A stretch of 64,000 nucleotides of DNA from Enterococcus gilvus ATCC BAA-350 (GCF_000407545.1 NZ_ASWH01000001.1:1565501-1629500); one strand, 5' to 3'. Shown: positions 1-9,659, counted from the first letter of the stretch. The notes: generated by a model not told the origin, from the letters alone. Program-made: numbers and translations.

Positions 1-129
1 TCAGTTGTTGCAGAACATGTCGTTGCCACAGTTCTAGCTCAAGAAATTCTAGAAAAATTTTCATCTGATACAATGGATGAATTAAAACAAGCAGTGGCAG
101 AATACCGTGAAGCAGTTAAAAATTTTTAA
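1..129 (+). CDS. aroC: Chorismate synthase, C-terminal fragment
   Basis: Open reading frame entering from the left edge, 42 residues and a TAA stop. The visible tail ([19 protein letters not shown], then a charged helix) matches the conserved C-terminus of chorismate synthase, which makes chorismate from EPSP using reduced FMN. The identification is strengthened by position: tyrA starts 16 bases later and aroA, aroK and pheA follow on the same strand, the usual Lactobacillales shikimate operon. The rest of the gene lies outside the window, so catalytic residues cannot be checked. Confidence 0.8.
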   Translation, partial: SVVAEHVVATVLAQEILEKFSSDTMDELKQAVAEYREAVKNF

Positions 130-145
130 GGAAGAGGGGACGTCT

Positions 146-1219
146 ATGAGAAAAAAAGTGTTCGTCTTAGGACTAGGATTAATCGGCGCGTCCCTTTGCA
201 AAGCAATCAAGAATCCTTCGATCGAGTTATACGGATGGGATTACTCAGAAGAAACTCGAGAGATTGCTCGCAAAGTTGGGTTGGTTGATCACATTGCTTC
301 TATTAAAAGAGCATCTGAGATGGATATCATTATCTTAGCCGTCCCGATTTTATCTACCTTGCATTACTTACATGAATTAGCACGTTTGCCATTAAAAAAA
401 TCTGTCATCGTAACAGATACTGGCAGTACAAAACATGAAGTAATGAAGCTAGCTAAAACGCTCCCTTTTACTTTTATTGGCGGGCATCCTATGGCAGGCT
501 CGCATAAATCAGGTGTAAAAGCAGGCAATCCAAATCTCTTTGAAGAAGCTTACTATATTTTGACACCAACAGAAGGAACAAATGTTGAACCATTGATGGA
601 GGTACTACAACCGACTCGAGCAAAATTTGTTGTGATCGAACCTGACTCTCATGATGAGATCGTTGGCGTATTGAGCCACTTGCCTCATATCGTGGCATCA
701 GGTTTGGTGAGAATGAGTGATCAATTATCTGACAACCATCCTCGAGCAACACAACTTGCTGCAGGCGGTTTTCGAGATATCACACGAATTGCTTCCTCAG
801 ATCCACAAATGTGGACCGATATTTTACTGACCAACCGCTCTACCTTGTTGGACTTGCTGACTGGTTGGCAAGAGGAAATGTCTCAGATACAAAAAAGTTT
901 AATAGAAGAAGACCAGCCAGCAATTTATGACTTCTTCAGCCAAGCGAAACAATCCCGAGATACGTTACCAACAAAAAATCAGGGTGTTATTCCAGCATTC
1001 TATGATCTTTATATCGATATTCCTGATATTGCTGGGGCAATTGCGAAGGTAATGACAATCATCAGCGAGGCAGATATCTCAATTATCAACTTGAAGATTC
1101 AAGAAACACGGGAAGATATTTTTGGCGTTTTAGAATTATCCTTTAAAAATCAAAAAGACTTGGAAAAAGGGCAAAGATTAATTGAACAAGCAGATTTTCG
1201 TTGTCGCAGAAGGAGCTAA
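146..1219 (+). CDS. tyrA: Prephenate dehydrogenase (TyrA) with C-terminal ACT domain
   Basis: Oxidatively decarboxylates prephenate to 4-hydroxyphenylpyruvate, the committed step to tyrosine. The 357-residue protein opens with a Rossmann nucleotide-binding loop ([15 protein letters not shown]), then the [12 protein letters not shown] segment typical of prephenate dehydrogenases, and ends with an ACT-like regulatory domain from about residue 285 ([15 protein letters not shown]), which in this family senses tyrosine. The start at 146 is chosen over an in-frame ATG at 107 because it has a GAGGGG ribosome site and because the upstream ATG lies inside aroC. It lies between aroC and aroA in one operon; the aroA start is 4 bases after its stop. 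Confidence 0.93.
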   Translation: MRKKVFVLGLGLIGASLCKAIKNPSIELYGWDYSEETREIARKVGLVDHIASIKRASEMDIIILAVPILSTLHYLHELARLPLKKSVIVTDTGSTKHEVMKLAKTLPFTFIGGHPMAGSHKSGVKAGNPNLFEEAYYILTPTEGTNVEPLMEVLQPTRAKFVVIEPDSHDEIVGVLSHLPHIVASGLVRMSDQLSDNHPRATQLAAGGFRDITRIASSDPQMWTDILLTNRSTLLDLLTGWQEEMSQIQKSLIEEDQPAIYDFFSQAKQSRDTLPTKNQGVIPAFYDLYIDIPDIAGAIAKVMTIISEADISIINLKIQETREDIFGVLELSFKNQKDLEKGQRLIEQADFRCRRRS

Positions 1220-1223
1220 ACAA

Positions 1224-2495
1224 ATGAAACTACTGAAAACAAAAGCAGGCTTAAAGGGGACGCTAACTGTCCCCGCAGACAAATCGATCTCTCATCGCAG
1301 TATCATGTTTGGAGCGATTAGTCATGGGAAAACAACGATCCACAACTTTTTGAGGGCAGAGGATTGTATGAGTACTGTCGCCGTTTTCAAAGAACTGGGT
1401 GTTAAGATTAAAGAAGTTGGACAAGATATTCATGTTGAAGGTGTCGGCTTTCAACAGCTAAAAGCACCGAATAAAAACTTAGATGCTGGAAATTCCGGCA
1501 CAACGATGCGTTTAGTCTTAGGTATTTTAGCGGGTCAGCCTTTTCACTCACAAATATCTGGAGATGCTTCGCTGAATCGGCGCCCGATGGAACGTGTCAT
1601 GGGGCCTCTTAGATCAATGGGAGGGGAGCTGCAAGGACAAGAAGGCAGTGAATTTCCACCTATTGATATACAAGGGAAAAAGCTATCATCGATTACCTAT
1701 GAAATGCCGATTGCTAGCGCGCAAGTAAAATCCGCGATCCTTTTTGCAGCACTACAAGCAACGGGAACAACAAAGATTATTGAGAAAGAAAAATCACGAA
1801 ACCACACTGAAGAAATGATCAAACAATTTGGCGGCACTATTTCTGTTAATGATAAAACGATCACTGTACCCGGTGGACAACAGCTTACAGGACAAGAAGT
1901 AACTGTCCCAGGAGATATTTCATCAGCAGCTTTCTACCTTGTGGCAGCCAGTTTGATAGCCGGCAGTGACCTTCATTTAAAGCATGTTGGAGTCAATCCT
2001 ACTCGTACAGGAATTTTAGATGTTTTAAAAGAAATGGGAGCAGATATCGTAGAAACAGCGATTGATCAAAAAAATCAAGCGGCAGACTTGGCAATTAAAG
2101 CAGCACCGCTAAAGGGTGTTGCAATCGGTGGCGAGATCATTCCTCGATTGATTGATGAATTGCCGATTATTGCTTTAGCAGCAACTCAAGCACAGGGAAC
2201 GACTGTCATTCGTGATGCGCAAGAACTAAAAGTGAAAGAAACAAATCGGATTGATGCGACTGCCCAAGAGTTGAATAAATTAGGGGCTAATGTAGAGCCT
2301 ACAGAGGATGGTTTGATTATTCATGGACCAACCAAATTACATGGCGGTGTTGTAGATAGTCACGGAGATCATCGGATTGGAATGATGCTTCAAATCACTG
2401 CGTTATTAACAGAAGAGACTGTTGAATTAACCAATCCAGAAGCAATCAATATTTCTTATCCAAACTTTTTCACTGATCTAGCGTCTTTAATTTAA
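1224..2495 (+). CDS. aroA: EPSP synthase (3-phosphoshikimate 1-carboxyvinyltransferase)
   Basis: Transfers the enolpyruvyl group of PEP to shikimate-3-phosphate in the cytoplasm. The 423-residue length fits the family. Visible landmarks are the N-terminal [10 protein letters not shown] motif, the [11 protein letters not shown] loop, the [14 protein letters not shown] segment and the late DHRIGMM motif. The ATG at 1224 is preceded by AGAAGGAGC; an alternative in-frame start at 1182 lies inside tyrA and has no ribosome site. The residue after NSGTTMR is Arg-Leu-Val rather than anything obviously altered, and no truncation is seen. A gap of about 70 bases separates it from aroK; I see no convincing terminator there, so co-transcription is likely. 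Confidence 0.95.
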   Translation: MKLLKTKAGLKGTLTVPADKSISHRSIMFGAISHGKTTIHNFLRAEDCMSTVAVFKELGVKIKEVGQDIHVEGVGFQQLKAPNKNLDAGNSGTTMRLVLGILAGQPFHSQISGDASLNRRPMERVMGPLRSMGGELQGQEGSEFPPIDIQGKKLSSITYEMPIASAQVKSAILFAALQATGTTKIIEKEKSRNHTEEMIKQFGGTISVNDKTITVPGGQQLTGQEVTVPGDISSAAFYLVAASLIAGSDLHLKHVGVNPTRTGILDVLKEMGADIVETAIDQKNQAADLAIKAAPLKGVAIGGEIIPRLIDELPIIALAATQAQGTTVIRDAQELKVKETNRIDATAQELNKLGANVEPTEDGLIIHGPTKLHGGVVDSHGDHRIGMMLQITALLTEETVELTNPEAINISYPNFFTDLASLI

Positions 2496-2568
2496 CCTTT
2501 TCTATGATTAGAAAAAATCGGGATTTTTACTTATTAATAAAAATTAAAAAATGAATGGAGAATGTCTA

Positions 2569-3078
2569 ATGGAATCAATCGTCTTAATCGGCTTCATGGG
2601 AGCTGGAAAAACTACTATTAGTAAAGAACTTGCCGCTACGTTAAATGCCCGTGTGGTGGATATGGATGATGTGTTGGTTGAACGGATCGGTCAGCCAATC
2701 AGCGATTATTTTGATGAACATGGGGAAACATCTTTCCGACAACACGAAACCAATCTCTTAAAAGAAGCATTGAATGAAGAATCCATTATCGCTACAGGTG
2801 GAGGCGTCATTTTGCAAAAAGAAAATCAGCATGTGTTATCAGATAAGCTAGTCGTTTACTTAAAGGCAGATGCCAATGTATTAGTCCAACGTATTCGGGA
2901 AGATAAAGTAAATGTCCGCCCACTGGCGATCAAGAACGATGATGGTGACTTAAAACGCCTATTCTTCTCTAGAGAGAAATTATACGAGAAATTGGCGAAG
3001 ATCACAGTAGATACTTCTCAGAAATTACCTGCGGAAATCGTCAATGAAATTATCCATCAGGTAGAGGTCGCTTCCTAA
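2569..3078 (+). CDS. aroK: Shikimate kinase
   Basis: Phosphorylates shikimate at the 3-hydroxyl. The 169-residue protein begins with a P-loop (GFMGAGKTT, residues about 8-16), then the shikimate-binding MDD motif, the FRQHE segment and the GGG loop (IATGGGVI), and the lid Arg region near RPLA. Start at 2569 is preferred to the in-frame ATG at 2551 because a TGGAG site lies 8 bases ahead of it. The TAA stop overlaps the pheA start codon in the sequence TAATG, which suggests translational coupling. Confidence 0.93.
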   Translation: MESIVLIGFMGAGKTTISKELAATLNARVVDMDDVLVERIGQPISDYFDEHGETSFRQHETNLLKEALNEESIIATGGGVILQKENQHVLSDKLVVYLKADANVLVQRIREDKVNVRPLAIKNDDGDLKRLFFSREKLYEKLAKITVDTSQKLPAEIVNEIIHQVEVAS

Positions 3079-3926
3079 TGAAAGTTGGCTATTTAGGACC
3101 GCGCGGCTCATTTACCTACAGTGCGGCTGTCAATTTTTTTAAGGAAGAGACATTGCTTCCTTACGAATCGTTGACTGCATTATTAGAAGCACAGCGAAAA
3201 GGAGCTTTGGATTATTGTGTGGTACCGATCGAAAATACGATTGAGGGGTCGGTGCTGCCAACATTAGATGTGATCTTCCAAACGTTGCCGACGATTCAAG
3301 CGGAAATAGTTTTACCGATTCAGCAGCAGCTGATGGTCCATCCTGTGCATAAAAATGCCTGGCGAGAAATAGAACTGATTTGCAGCCACCAGCAGGCATT
3401 GGCGCAATCACAAGTTTTTATAATGAATCATTTTCCGACAGTTGATATCGAGCAAATTGGCTCCACTGCGCAAGGTGCTCAGAAGGTTGCAGAGAACCCT
3501 GATAAAAAATATGCAGCGATTGGGCCCAAAGCGGCAGCGGAGCAATTCGGATTAGTCGTTGTTCAAGAAAACGTGCAATCAATCAGTGAAAATGAAACGC
3601 GTTTTTGGGTACTTGGCGAAAACGCATTGTCTAGCATACTACCAAAGGGGCCAAATAAGGCGACGATACTTTTCGATTTAGCTTCAGATCATCCTGGGGC
3701 TTTGTATCAATGCTTAGAAATTTTTGCTGCTGAAGAAATCAATCTAACAAAAATCGAATCTCGTACACAAAAAACAAAATTGGGTGAATATTTTTTCATC
3801 ATCGATTTCGTAACTCCAAAAGAACCAAAATTGACTAATGTACTGGAAAAACTAGCGAGGCAGCAGTTTCAAGTGACGCTGATTGGCGACTATCCGACGT
3901 ACCTTCCAAAAGTTAGAAAATCTTAG
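3078..3926 (+). CDS. pheA: Prephenate dehydratase with ACT domain
   Basis: Converts prephenate to phenylpyruvate, the committed step to phenylalanine. The 282-residue monofunctional form starts with GYLGPRGSFTYSAA, has the VPIENTIEGSV substrate loop, the STAQGA motif and the ETRFWVLG segment, followed by a C-terminal ACT domain with the ESRTQKTKLGEYFF phenylalanine-binding ESR(P/T) motif. It lacks a chorismate mutase domain, as is usual in Gram-positives. It is the last biosynthetic gene of the operon; its last codons form the 5' arm of a terminator. Confidence 0.95.
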   Translation: MKVGYLGPRGSFTYSAAVNFFKEETLLPYESLTALLEAQRKGALDYCVVPIENTIEGSVLPTLDVIFQTLPTIQAEIVLPIQQQLMVHPVHKNAWREIELICSHQQALAQSQVFIMNHFPTVDIEQIGSTAQGAQKVAENPDKKYAAIGPKAAAEQFGLVVVQENVQSISENETRFWVLGENALSSILPKGPNKATILFDLASDHPGALYQCLEIFAAEEINLTKIESRTQKTKLGEYFFIIDFVTPKEPKLTNVLEKLARQQFQVTLIGDYPTYLPKVRKS

Positions 3927-3951
3927 TAGTTAAGGTTTTCTAATTTTTTTT
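3913..3951 (+). terminator. Intrinsic terminator after pheA
   Basis: TTAGAAAA (3913-3920) pairs with TTTTCTAA (3936-3943), followed by a run of eight T. The 5' arm overlaps the last codons of pheA. It separates the aromatic operon from the LCP gene, though leakage is possible because the stem is all A/T apart from one pair. Confidence 0.7.
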
Positions 3952-4022
3952 GAGAAAAATAAGACAAAGCGTAGAGGATTTGCTATTTTTATACTAATAG
4001 TAATGAGATGAAGAGGTGCGTT

Positions 4023-5222
4023 ATGAGCCGAATGGACAAATATAAAAAGATTCACGATGAAAGTCAAAAGGAAGAGAAAAAACCTTTGGGCTTTCGTCGT
4101 GAGGTTACAAAGGACCACCCCGTCGAATCGAACCGGTCCGATCATCAAGAAACCTTCAATGAGGAACCCAAGAACTCCTCTTATACACCTGAGGAGGAGT
4201 TTTATTACGAAGATCATTATCAAGAGCCTAAAAAGAAACGATTGAGTATTAAATTTCCGACGGTGAAAAATCCTTTCAAACGTAAACAAAAATATCCAAC
4301 AGATTCCTATGACCAGCAGCCAAAGAAGAAGAAAAGAAAAAGCTGGCGTCGTATCGTTGTCATTCTTTTAGTTGCTATTTTAGGTTATTCTGTCGTTGCT
4401 TTTGGCGTAGGAAATTTTGCCGCAACGCATGATTCTTCTATGCCGAAAATGGATACACAGGAATTTAATGGTGCGACTTCGGAAAATGGGAAGAAAAATA
4501 TTTTGCTCTTAGGCAGTGACACACGTGATAACATCAGCGGGCGTTCTGACTCCATGATGGTTCTGCAATTGGGCGGTTGGGGAAAGCCTAAACTAGTCTC
4601 CTTCATGAGAGATATGTACGTGGACATTCCCGGAGTCGGTCAAAATAAATTAAATGCCGCTTATGCTTATGGCGGAGCCGATCTGGTCCGACAAACTTTA
4701 AAGCAAAATTTTGGAATTGACTGCCGCTATTATGCCATGGTTGATTTTCAGACTTTTGAAAAAGGGGTAGATGCGCTATTTCCTCGTGGTGTATCCATTG
4801 ATGCCGAAAAAGATATGAGCTCCTATATTGATGCACCAATTAGTAAAGGACCTCAACGAATGGACGGGCATACACTGCTAAATTATGCGCGTTTCCGTAT
4901 GGACGAAGAAGGAGATTTTGGTCGTGTCCGTAGGCAACAGCAGGTTATGCAATCTGTCTTTGGTCAAGTGGCTAATCCGTTAGTTTTATTACGTGGACCA
5001 TACGCTGCAGGGAAAATTTGGGGATATTTATCAACAGATATGTCAAATACGTTTGTATTGGGAAATCTCTTTAATTTCGCGAAAGCTGTTGGCGGAATTG
5101 ATCGGTTGACACTGCCCGTCGATGGCTCATGGTCTTACATCGATACGAGTAACGCTGGGAGTGCGTTAGCTGTCGATACTGCTGTAAATGCGCAAAAGGC
5201 TCAGGAGTTTTTAGGTAAGTAA
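4023..5222 (+). CDS. LCP (LytR-CpsA-Psr) family glycopolymer ligase
   Basis: LCP enzymes transfer lipid-linked glycopolymers such as teichoic acids to peptidoglycan outside the membrane. The 399-residue protein has an unusually long, highly charged cytoplasmic N-terminus of about 105 residues rich in Lys, Glu and Asp, one membrane segment (about residues 112-130), and then the LCP catalytic domain with the LLLGSDTRDN motif, SDSMMVLQ, the RDMYVDIPG segment and an ARFRMDEEGDFGRVRRQQ arginine-rich pyrophosphate-binding motif. The start at 4023 follows GAGGTG; an in-frame ATG at 4008 would add five residues. Position after pheA is the same as that of LytR/Psr-like genes in other enterococci, from memory. 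No stop-adjacent terminator is evident. Confidence 0.9.
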   Translation: MSRMDKYKKIHDESQKEEKKPLGFRREVTKDHPVESNRSDHQETFNEEPKNSSYTPEEEFYYEDHYQEPKKKRLSIKFPTVKNPFKRKQKYPTDSYDQQPKKKKRKSWRRIVVILLVAILGYSVVAFGVGNFAATHDSSMPKMDTQEFNGATSENGKKNILLLGSDTRDNISGRSDSMMVLQLGGWGKPKLVSFMRDMYVDIPGVGQNKLNAAYAYGGADLVRQTLKQNFGIDCRYYAMVDFQTFEKGVDALFPRGVSIDAEKDMSSYIDAPISKGPQRMDGHTLLNYARFRMDEEGDFGRVRRQQQVMQSVFGQVANPLVLLRGPYAAGKIWGYLSTDMSNTFVLGNLFNFAKAVGGIDRLTLPVDGSWSYIDTSNAGSALAVDTAVNAQKAQEFLGK

Positions 5223-5301
5223 CACAATTCTAATTCCAATGAAACTGAGAGTATGCTATATTATAATTATTGTAAATTTTGATTGAAACGAGGAAACGAT
5301 T

Positions 5302-6147
5302 ATGAAATTAGCGATCGTGACAGATAGTACCGCCTATCTGAATGAACGCATCCGCAATCATAAAGACTTATTTGTTATCCCGATTCCTGTCATTATTGAC
5401 GGGCAGCCTTTTGAAGAAGGCATTGATATCGGCTACGAAGAGTTTTATCAAAAATTAAAAAGCAGCAGAGATTTTCCTAAAACTTCACAACCTGTTTTGG
5501 GAGAAGTTTACGAATTATATCGCTCCATAAAAGAACAAGGCTATGATACAGTTATTAGTATTCATTTATCTGAAGGGATTTCAGGCTTTGTCCGTACATT
5601 GACCGCAATCAAAGAAGATATTAAAGGTCTGCAAGTTATTCCTTATGATTCAAAAATTACCAGTGTTCCAATGGGCTATATGGTGGAAAAAGCGCTGGAA
5701 ATGAGCGATAATGGCGAATCTTTGGAGGAAACACTGCGAGCAATCGACGATATCCGAGACACGACCAACGCTTACATTATCGTGGATGATTTAGACAATC
5801 TAGTTCGTGGCGGACGTCTAACGAATGGTGCGGCGATCATTGGTGGATTATTAAAAATCAAACCGATCCTGACTTTTGAAGATGGAAAAATCGTTCTTGC
5901 TGAAAAAATTCGCTCTTTGAAAAAAGCCTTACAACGTACAGAAGAGATCATTGAAGAACGACGTCAAGAAAATGAAAAAGAGCTGCGTATTTTCGTGATC
6001 CACGGGAATAACCCCGAGCTCGCACAACAAGAATATGAGAAACTTAGTCAGAAATATCCTGAAGCAAGTATTGATATCGGTACATTTGGACCGGTAATCG
6101 GGACTCATTTAGGAGATAAGGCTATTGCCCTTGGCGTAGCGAAATAG
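5302..6147 (+). CDS. DegV family fatty-acid-binding protein
   Basis: DegV/FakB-type proteins bind a fatty acid and, in the FakA/FakB system, present it for phosphorylation. The 281-residue protein has the N-terminal IVTDSTAYLNE motif, the TSQP segment (residues about 61-64) that contacts the carboxylate, the IHLSEGISGF loop, and a RGGRLTNGAAIIGGLLKIKPIL C-domain signature. The start has a GAGGAAACG ribosome site. It stands alone, ends in a clear terminator, and no fakA is in the window. Which FakB-type ligand preference it has cannot be read from the sequence. Confidence 0.92.
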   Translation: MKLAIVTDSTAYLNERIRNHKDLFVIPIPVIIDGQPFEEGIDIGYEEFYQKLKSSRDFPKTSQPVLGEVYELYRSIKEQGYDTVISIHLSEGISGFVRTLTAIKEDIKGLQVIPYDSKITSVPMGYMVEKALEMSDNGESLEETLRAIDDIRDTTNAYIIVDDLDNLVRGGRLTNGAAIIGGLLKIKPILTFEDGKIVLAEKIRSLKKALQRTEEIIEERRQENEKELRIFVIHGNNPELAQQEYEKLSQKYPEASIDIGTFGPVIGTHLGDKAIALGVAK

Positions 6148-6148
6148 C

Positions 6149-6184
6149 AAAAAACTCACTAACTTTGTTTAGTGAGTTTTTTTT
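6149..6184 (+). terminator. Intrinsic terminator after degV
   Basis: AAAAAACTCACTAA and TTAGTGAGTTTTTT form a 14-pair stem around a short loop, ending in a T run. Confidence 0.85.
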
Positions 6185-6260
6185 ACAGCCAGTAAGCAAG
6201 TGTTTGAATGTAAGTTAGTTGCAAAAATGAGAAGAATTGCGTATTCTGGCATCATTAGTA

Positions 6261-6279
6261 GTTTAGTAATTTACTAAAC
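6261..6279. promoter_or_regulatory. Perfect 9-1-9 palindrome, candidate operator
   Basis: GTTTAGTAA-T-TTACTAAAC reads identically on both strands. It lies 28 bases before the gene at 6307, where a repressor would be expected to act on the promoter of the two-gene ATPase unit. It is too A/T rich and too compact to be a terminator and is not followed by a T run. No cognate regulator is encoded nearby. Confidence 0.45.
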
Positions 6280-6306
6280 GAGTACTTATTGTGAGGAGGA
6301 TATCGT

Positions 6307-6786
6307 ATGAAAATACCAACAAATTTAAAGCATAAACCTGTTTTTCTCGTGGAGGATTACGATAAAATAGATGGCCATAACGCCTGGGACAGTGATGCCA
6401 AGGGTCTTACATTAGGATTGGCACAGTGGAACGACCGTGGTCGCGTGGATATCTCAGGGAAAGTCTGGCGTCACACAGGGGAAAAATGGTCACGTCAATC
6501 AGAAGAATTACCTATTACCCGTATATTAGACCTGGCTATCTTAGTTGCTCAATCTAGCATTTATCTTCAGGATGCATATCGATATGAAAAATTTTATGAT
6601 CCAGAAAATCCAAAAGTAGAGATTCTTGGGCTTCAAGGCGGACGAATGGAAGTAAAAGTGGATACTGAAAATCCTAAAATTGATGAAGACATCGTCTTAT
6701 TCAATGACACGATGAACAAAGACGGCGACCTGATAGCTCAACGTTATCGTACATTGAAACGTTTATTAGACGAATTGGGTTACTAA
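6307..6786 (+). CDS. Conserved small protein paired with AAA-VWA gene (DUF6530-like)
   Basis: A 159-residue soluble protein with no signal peptide or membrane segment. I recall it as resembling family DUF6530, but function is unknown. Visible features: KHKPVFLVEDYDKIDGHNAW near the N-terminus, a Trp-rich stretch (LAQWNDRGRVDISGKVWRHTG), and a Leu-rich C-terminal helix (RYRTLKRLLDELGY). It begins after GTGAGGAGG and is followed after 20 bases by the AAA-VWA gene on the same strand, so the two are probably translated from one message and work together, for example as partner or substrate adaptor. That role is inference. Confidence 0.7.
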   Translation: MKIPTNLKHKPVFLVEDYDKIDGHNAWDSDAKGLTLGLAQWNDRGRVDISGKVWRHTGEKWSRQSEELPITRILDLAILVAQSSIYLQDAYRYEKFYDPENPKVEILGLQGGRMEVKVDTENPKIDEDIVLFNDTMNKDGDLIAQRYRTLKRLLDELGY

Positions 6787-6806
6787 ATCAAACAATGAGG
6801 TGAGTT

Positions 6807-9041
6807 ATGATGGAAATGCCTTTTGTAATAACAGAAGGACGGAGATTCACTAAAGTCGAAAAACAAATGATCTGGCGCAAACCAGCCAGTCATAAAACTA
6901 GCCAAGAAGAACTGCGAATTGCTTCGGAAATCAAGCTGAACTGGCTTGACCCTGAAATGAAAATTATGAATGTTTTATTAGAAGGAGATGCGGGTTCTGG
7001 TAAAACACAGCTTGCACGCGCGCTTTCGGATGATTTGCAGTTGCCTTACACAAAAGTAACTTGTTTTGCGGATATGGATAAGACAGATGTTTTCGGTGCC
7101 TTGCTGCCTGTTGTGAGAAGTGATGATGAGGACGATCAAGAGTTGTTAGAAGCAATTTATCAAACGGATTCATTGCAAGAAGTATTGTCTGTCATTGAAA
7201 AACATTTTCAAATTGACAGCGATCAAGCAAGAGCGCGATTAAGTACATTGATTGAACGAATAGATCATATAGAGAGCTCGACCACTTTGGAGTACAAATT
7301 TTATCCTTCTGAGATCGTTCGTGCGATGCAAAAAGGCTATTTGTTAGAAATTCAAGAACCGACAGTGATACGAGATGCTTCTGTGCTAGTCGCTTTGAAT
7401 TCCGCATTAGAACCAAATGGGCTATTGAATATTCCAACTGGAATCATTCGCAGACACTCTGATTGTGTTGTCGTTATTACCACAAATCGAAATTATCAAG
7501 GAAATCGTCCATTAAATGAATCACTAAGAGACCGAATGCAACACGCAGAAAAAATGGATCTGCCGTCCATTGAGGTAATGATTGCGCGGGCGATCGCCAA
7601 AACCAATTTCGCAGACCAGGATTATTTAGAAATTATGGCGGAAATCATTCGCTTGCTGGATGAAACAGCAAAGGCGAATGCAATCAAAGGCGTCGCGGGT
7701 ATGCGCTCTTATTTCTTTTGGGTCAATAGCTTAAAACAAGGACAAGATCCATTAGAAAGTATTTTTCCAAAAGTACTTTATAAATTAACAACGGACGAAA
7801 CAGAGTTAAAAATTTTGCAAGAGGCCTTGGAACAAAGCAGACTTTTAACAGAACTACAGCAAGTTAAGAATCAAAAGAAATTGACAAAAGGTCGAAAAAT
7901 CAGTCAATCCGAAGCGGAACAACGAAATATTTTAGAAGAAGCGGAAGAGGCAACACTGACAAGTGAGCCTACAGAAGCTTCACTTCCTAAAGAGCCGGAA
8001 ATAGAGGAAGCGGAAGAAATAGCTTCTATTGAAAAAGAGCAACCAGAGGCAGGAACGATCGCCGAAGAGGCTGAACGTGAGGATGCGGAAGCCCAAAGTA
8101 CAACTGCTTCAATGGATGAGGAAGAAAAAATAGGTTCTGCAATGTCGCTTGAAGAAATGGCAGAGATTGATAGGAATAAACGTAAAGAACTAAATCGTGA
8201 GATTCGTGAAAGTTTGAAAGAGACAATTCACGCAAAAGAAGGAACGATTCTTCATCGCCCAGCAATCAATCAGGAAGCGATCCAACAAGGACAAGAATTA
8301 ACGAAACAGGTCTTGCCTGAAGTCGATAGCCTCAGCCGTGTAATCAATGATTTATTAAATAAAGAGGTCAGCAATGATTATGCCAGCAACAAGTATTATG
8401 GATCGCGATTCAACGCTAGTCACGTGGCTTATGGTGATTTACGTAATTTTGATAAGAAGAATCCTCCCGATGAGCAGCCTTCGTTGGCTTTAGCGGTCAG
8501 AGTAGATGAATCGGGATCAATGATGCGTGATGACCGGATCGAAAATGCGAAGTTGGCTGCTGTAGCTCTAAGTCTTTTCGCTGAAAGAACGAAGATTCCT
8601 TTGATGCTCTATGGTGATTCGGCAGACCTTAGTCAACGAGAAAAAACATCCATTTATTCATACAAAGAGTTTGATGATGGCTATGACTTTATGGCCGCTA
8701 AAATTTCCACTATGAAGCCGCGGCAAAACAACCGCGATGGTGTCCCTTTAAAAGTATTAGCAGAAAAATTAAGTCACCAATCTGCCGATACAAAAGTGCT
8801 GCTTTCAATCAGTGACGGGCAACCGAAAGCATTGCCTGATTATACAGGAAATAAAGCGAAGCAGGATATTCAAGACGTATTAGACGACTATGAACGAAAG
8901 GGTATCTTATTCATTGCCTGTGCGATAGGAGAAGATAAGGAACAATTAAGAGATCTGTACGGCGACAATCATTTCGTTGATATTTCTGATATTTCGACAT
9001 TGCCTCAACAACTTCTTCAATTGATCGCGCGATTTGTATAA
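6807..9041 (+). CDS. AAA+ ATPase fused to VWA domain (MoxR/CobN-T-like)
   Basis: A 744-residue single chain. Residues about 1-340 are a MoxR-type AAA+ module: Walker A GDAGSGKT at about 60-67, a Walker B-like strand near 177-188 (GYLLEIQEP), and an ITTNRNYQGNRPLNESLRDRM sensor/arginine region around 223-243. Residues about 360-480 are an acidic Glu/Ala-rich linker. Residues about 560-744 are a von Willebrand A domain with the metal-ion site DESGS (567-571). MoxR-VWA pairs act as chaperones that insert metals or remodel complexes; here both halves are one polypeptide, as in magnesium chelatase subunit D or midasin. Two tandem ATGs are available; GAGGTG sits 4 and 7 bases ahead. Substrate unknown. 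Confidence 0.85.
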   Translation: MMEMPFVITEGRRFTKVEKQMIWRKPASHKTSQEELRIASEIKLNWLDPEMKIMNVLLEGDAGSGKTQLARALSDDLQLPYTKVTCFADMDKTDVFGALLPVVRSDDEDDQELLEAIYQTDSLQEVLSVIEKHFQIDSDQARARLSTLIERIDHIESSTTLEYKFYPSEIVRAMQKGYLLEIQEPTVIRDASVLVALNSALEPNGLLNIPTGIIRRHSDCVVVITTNRNYQGNRPLNESLRDRMQHAEKMDLPSIEVMIARAIAKTNFADQDYLEIMAEIIRLLDETAKANAIKGVAGMRSYFFWVNSLKQGQDPLESIFPKVLYKLTTDETELKILQEALEQSRLLTELQQVKNQKKLTKGRKISQSEAEQRNILEEAEEATLTSEPTEASLPKEPEIEEAEEIASIEKEQPEAGTIAEEAEREDAEAQSTTASMDEEEKIGSAMSLEEMAEIDRNKRKELNREIRESLKETIHAKEGTILHRPAINQEAIQQGQELTKQVLPEVDSLSRVINDLLNKEVSNDYASNKYYGSRFNASHVAYGDLRNFDKKNPPDEQPSLALAVRVDESGSMMRDDRIENAKLAAVALSLFAERTKIPLMLYGDSADLSQREKTSIYSYKEFDDGYDFMAAKISTMKPRQNNRDGVPLKVLAEKLSHQSADTKVLLSISDGQPKALPDYTGNKAKQDIQDVLDDYERKGILFIACAIGEDKEQLRDLYGDNHFVDISDISTLPQQLLQLIARFV

Positions 9042-9044
9042 TAA

Positions 9045-9089
9045 AAAAATAACACAACGAGTCTCTAATTCACTCGTTGTGTTATTTTT
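9045..9089. terminator. Bidirectional terminator between AAA-VWA gene and UPF0340 gene
   Basis: AAAAATAACACAACGAG pairs with CTCGTTGTGTTATTTTT around an 11-base loop. A runs upstream and T runs downstream allow it to work on both strands for the convergent genes. Confidence 0.85.
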
Positions 9090-9100
9090 GATGTTGCGGC

Positions 9101-9643
9101 TTATTCATAAGTGGCACGCGGCCCACCAATATACTTAGGTCGACTCCGCAAAGATGTCACATGTGCACCGCCTAATTCCTTAATCGATGGACGAACAGGA
9201 ACTTGTACATATTTTACATGCATGCCGATAGAGGTGTCGCCAATGTCGATTCCTGCTTGTGCAACGATGTGCTCCACTTCAACCGGGTCATTGAATTGCT
9301 CGAAAGCAGCGACAGAACAAGAGCCGCCAGCATGCAATGCTGGCTTAACTGAAACGATCTCCCAATCTTTTCTATCGGCAAGCGCGCGCTCGACAACCAC
9401 CGCTCGATTAATATGTTCGCATCCTTGCACCGCTAAATAAATTTCCTTAGGATCAAGAACTTCTTTTAAAGCTTCAATGACCCATTGGCCCACTTCTTGG
9501 CTTGAGTTCTTTCCAATTGTTCCGCCAACGATCTCGCTTGTAGTACAGCCTAGCACGAAGGTATCGCCAGCTCTTAGATTCGCAGCATCAAGCACATCAT
9601 TGGTAATTGTCTTCAGTTGCTGTTGAATACTTTCTTTTTCCAT
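9101..9643 (-). CDS. UPF0340 / YwlG family protein (TIGR01440)
   Basis: A 180-residue conserved protein of unknown function, recognised from the [31 protein letters not shown] and [16 protein letters not shown] blocks. The fold is related to small NAD-independent hydrolase-like families but no activity is assigned. The start at 9643 (MEKESIQ) is chosen over the longer frame at 9700, which would run into the upstream gene; a weak AGAAAGAAG precedes it. It is the last gene of a three-gene unit with an ECF S-component and a B6-type kinase, 17 bases after the former, which hints at a link to cofactor metabolism. Confidence 0.85.
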   Translation of the reverse strand: MEKESIQQQLKTITNDVLDAANLRAGDTFVLGCTTSEIVGGTIGKNSSQEVGQWVIEALKEVLDPKEIYLAVQGCEHINRAVVVERALADRKDWEIVSVKPALHAGGSCSVAAFEQFNDPVEVEHIVAQAGIDIGDTSIGMHVKYVQVPVRPSIKELGGAHVTSLRSRPKYIGGPRATYE

Positions 9644-9659
9644 TTTAGATAACTTCTTT

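Noticed and set aside
489..752. Minus-strand frame inside tyrA
   Set aside because: Fully covered by tyrA, no ribosome site.
9111..9440. 109-codon plus frame opposite the UPF0340 gene
   Set aside because: Cys/Thr-rich shadow of a conserved minus-strand protein.
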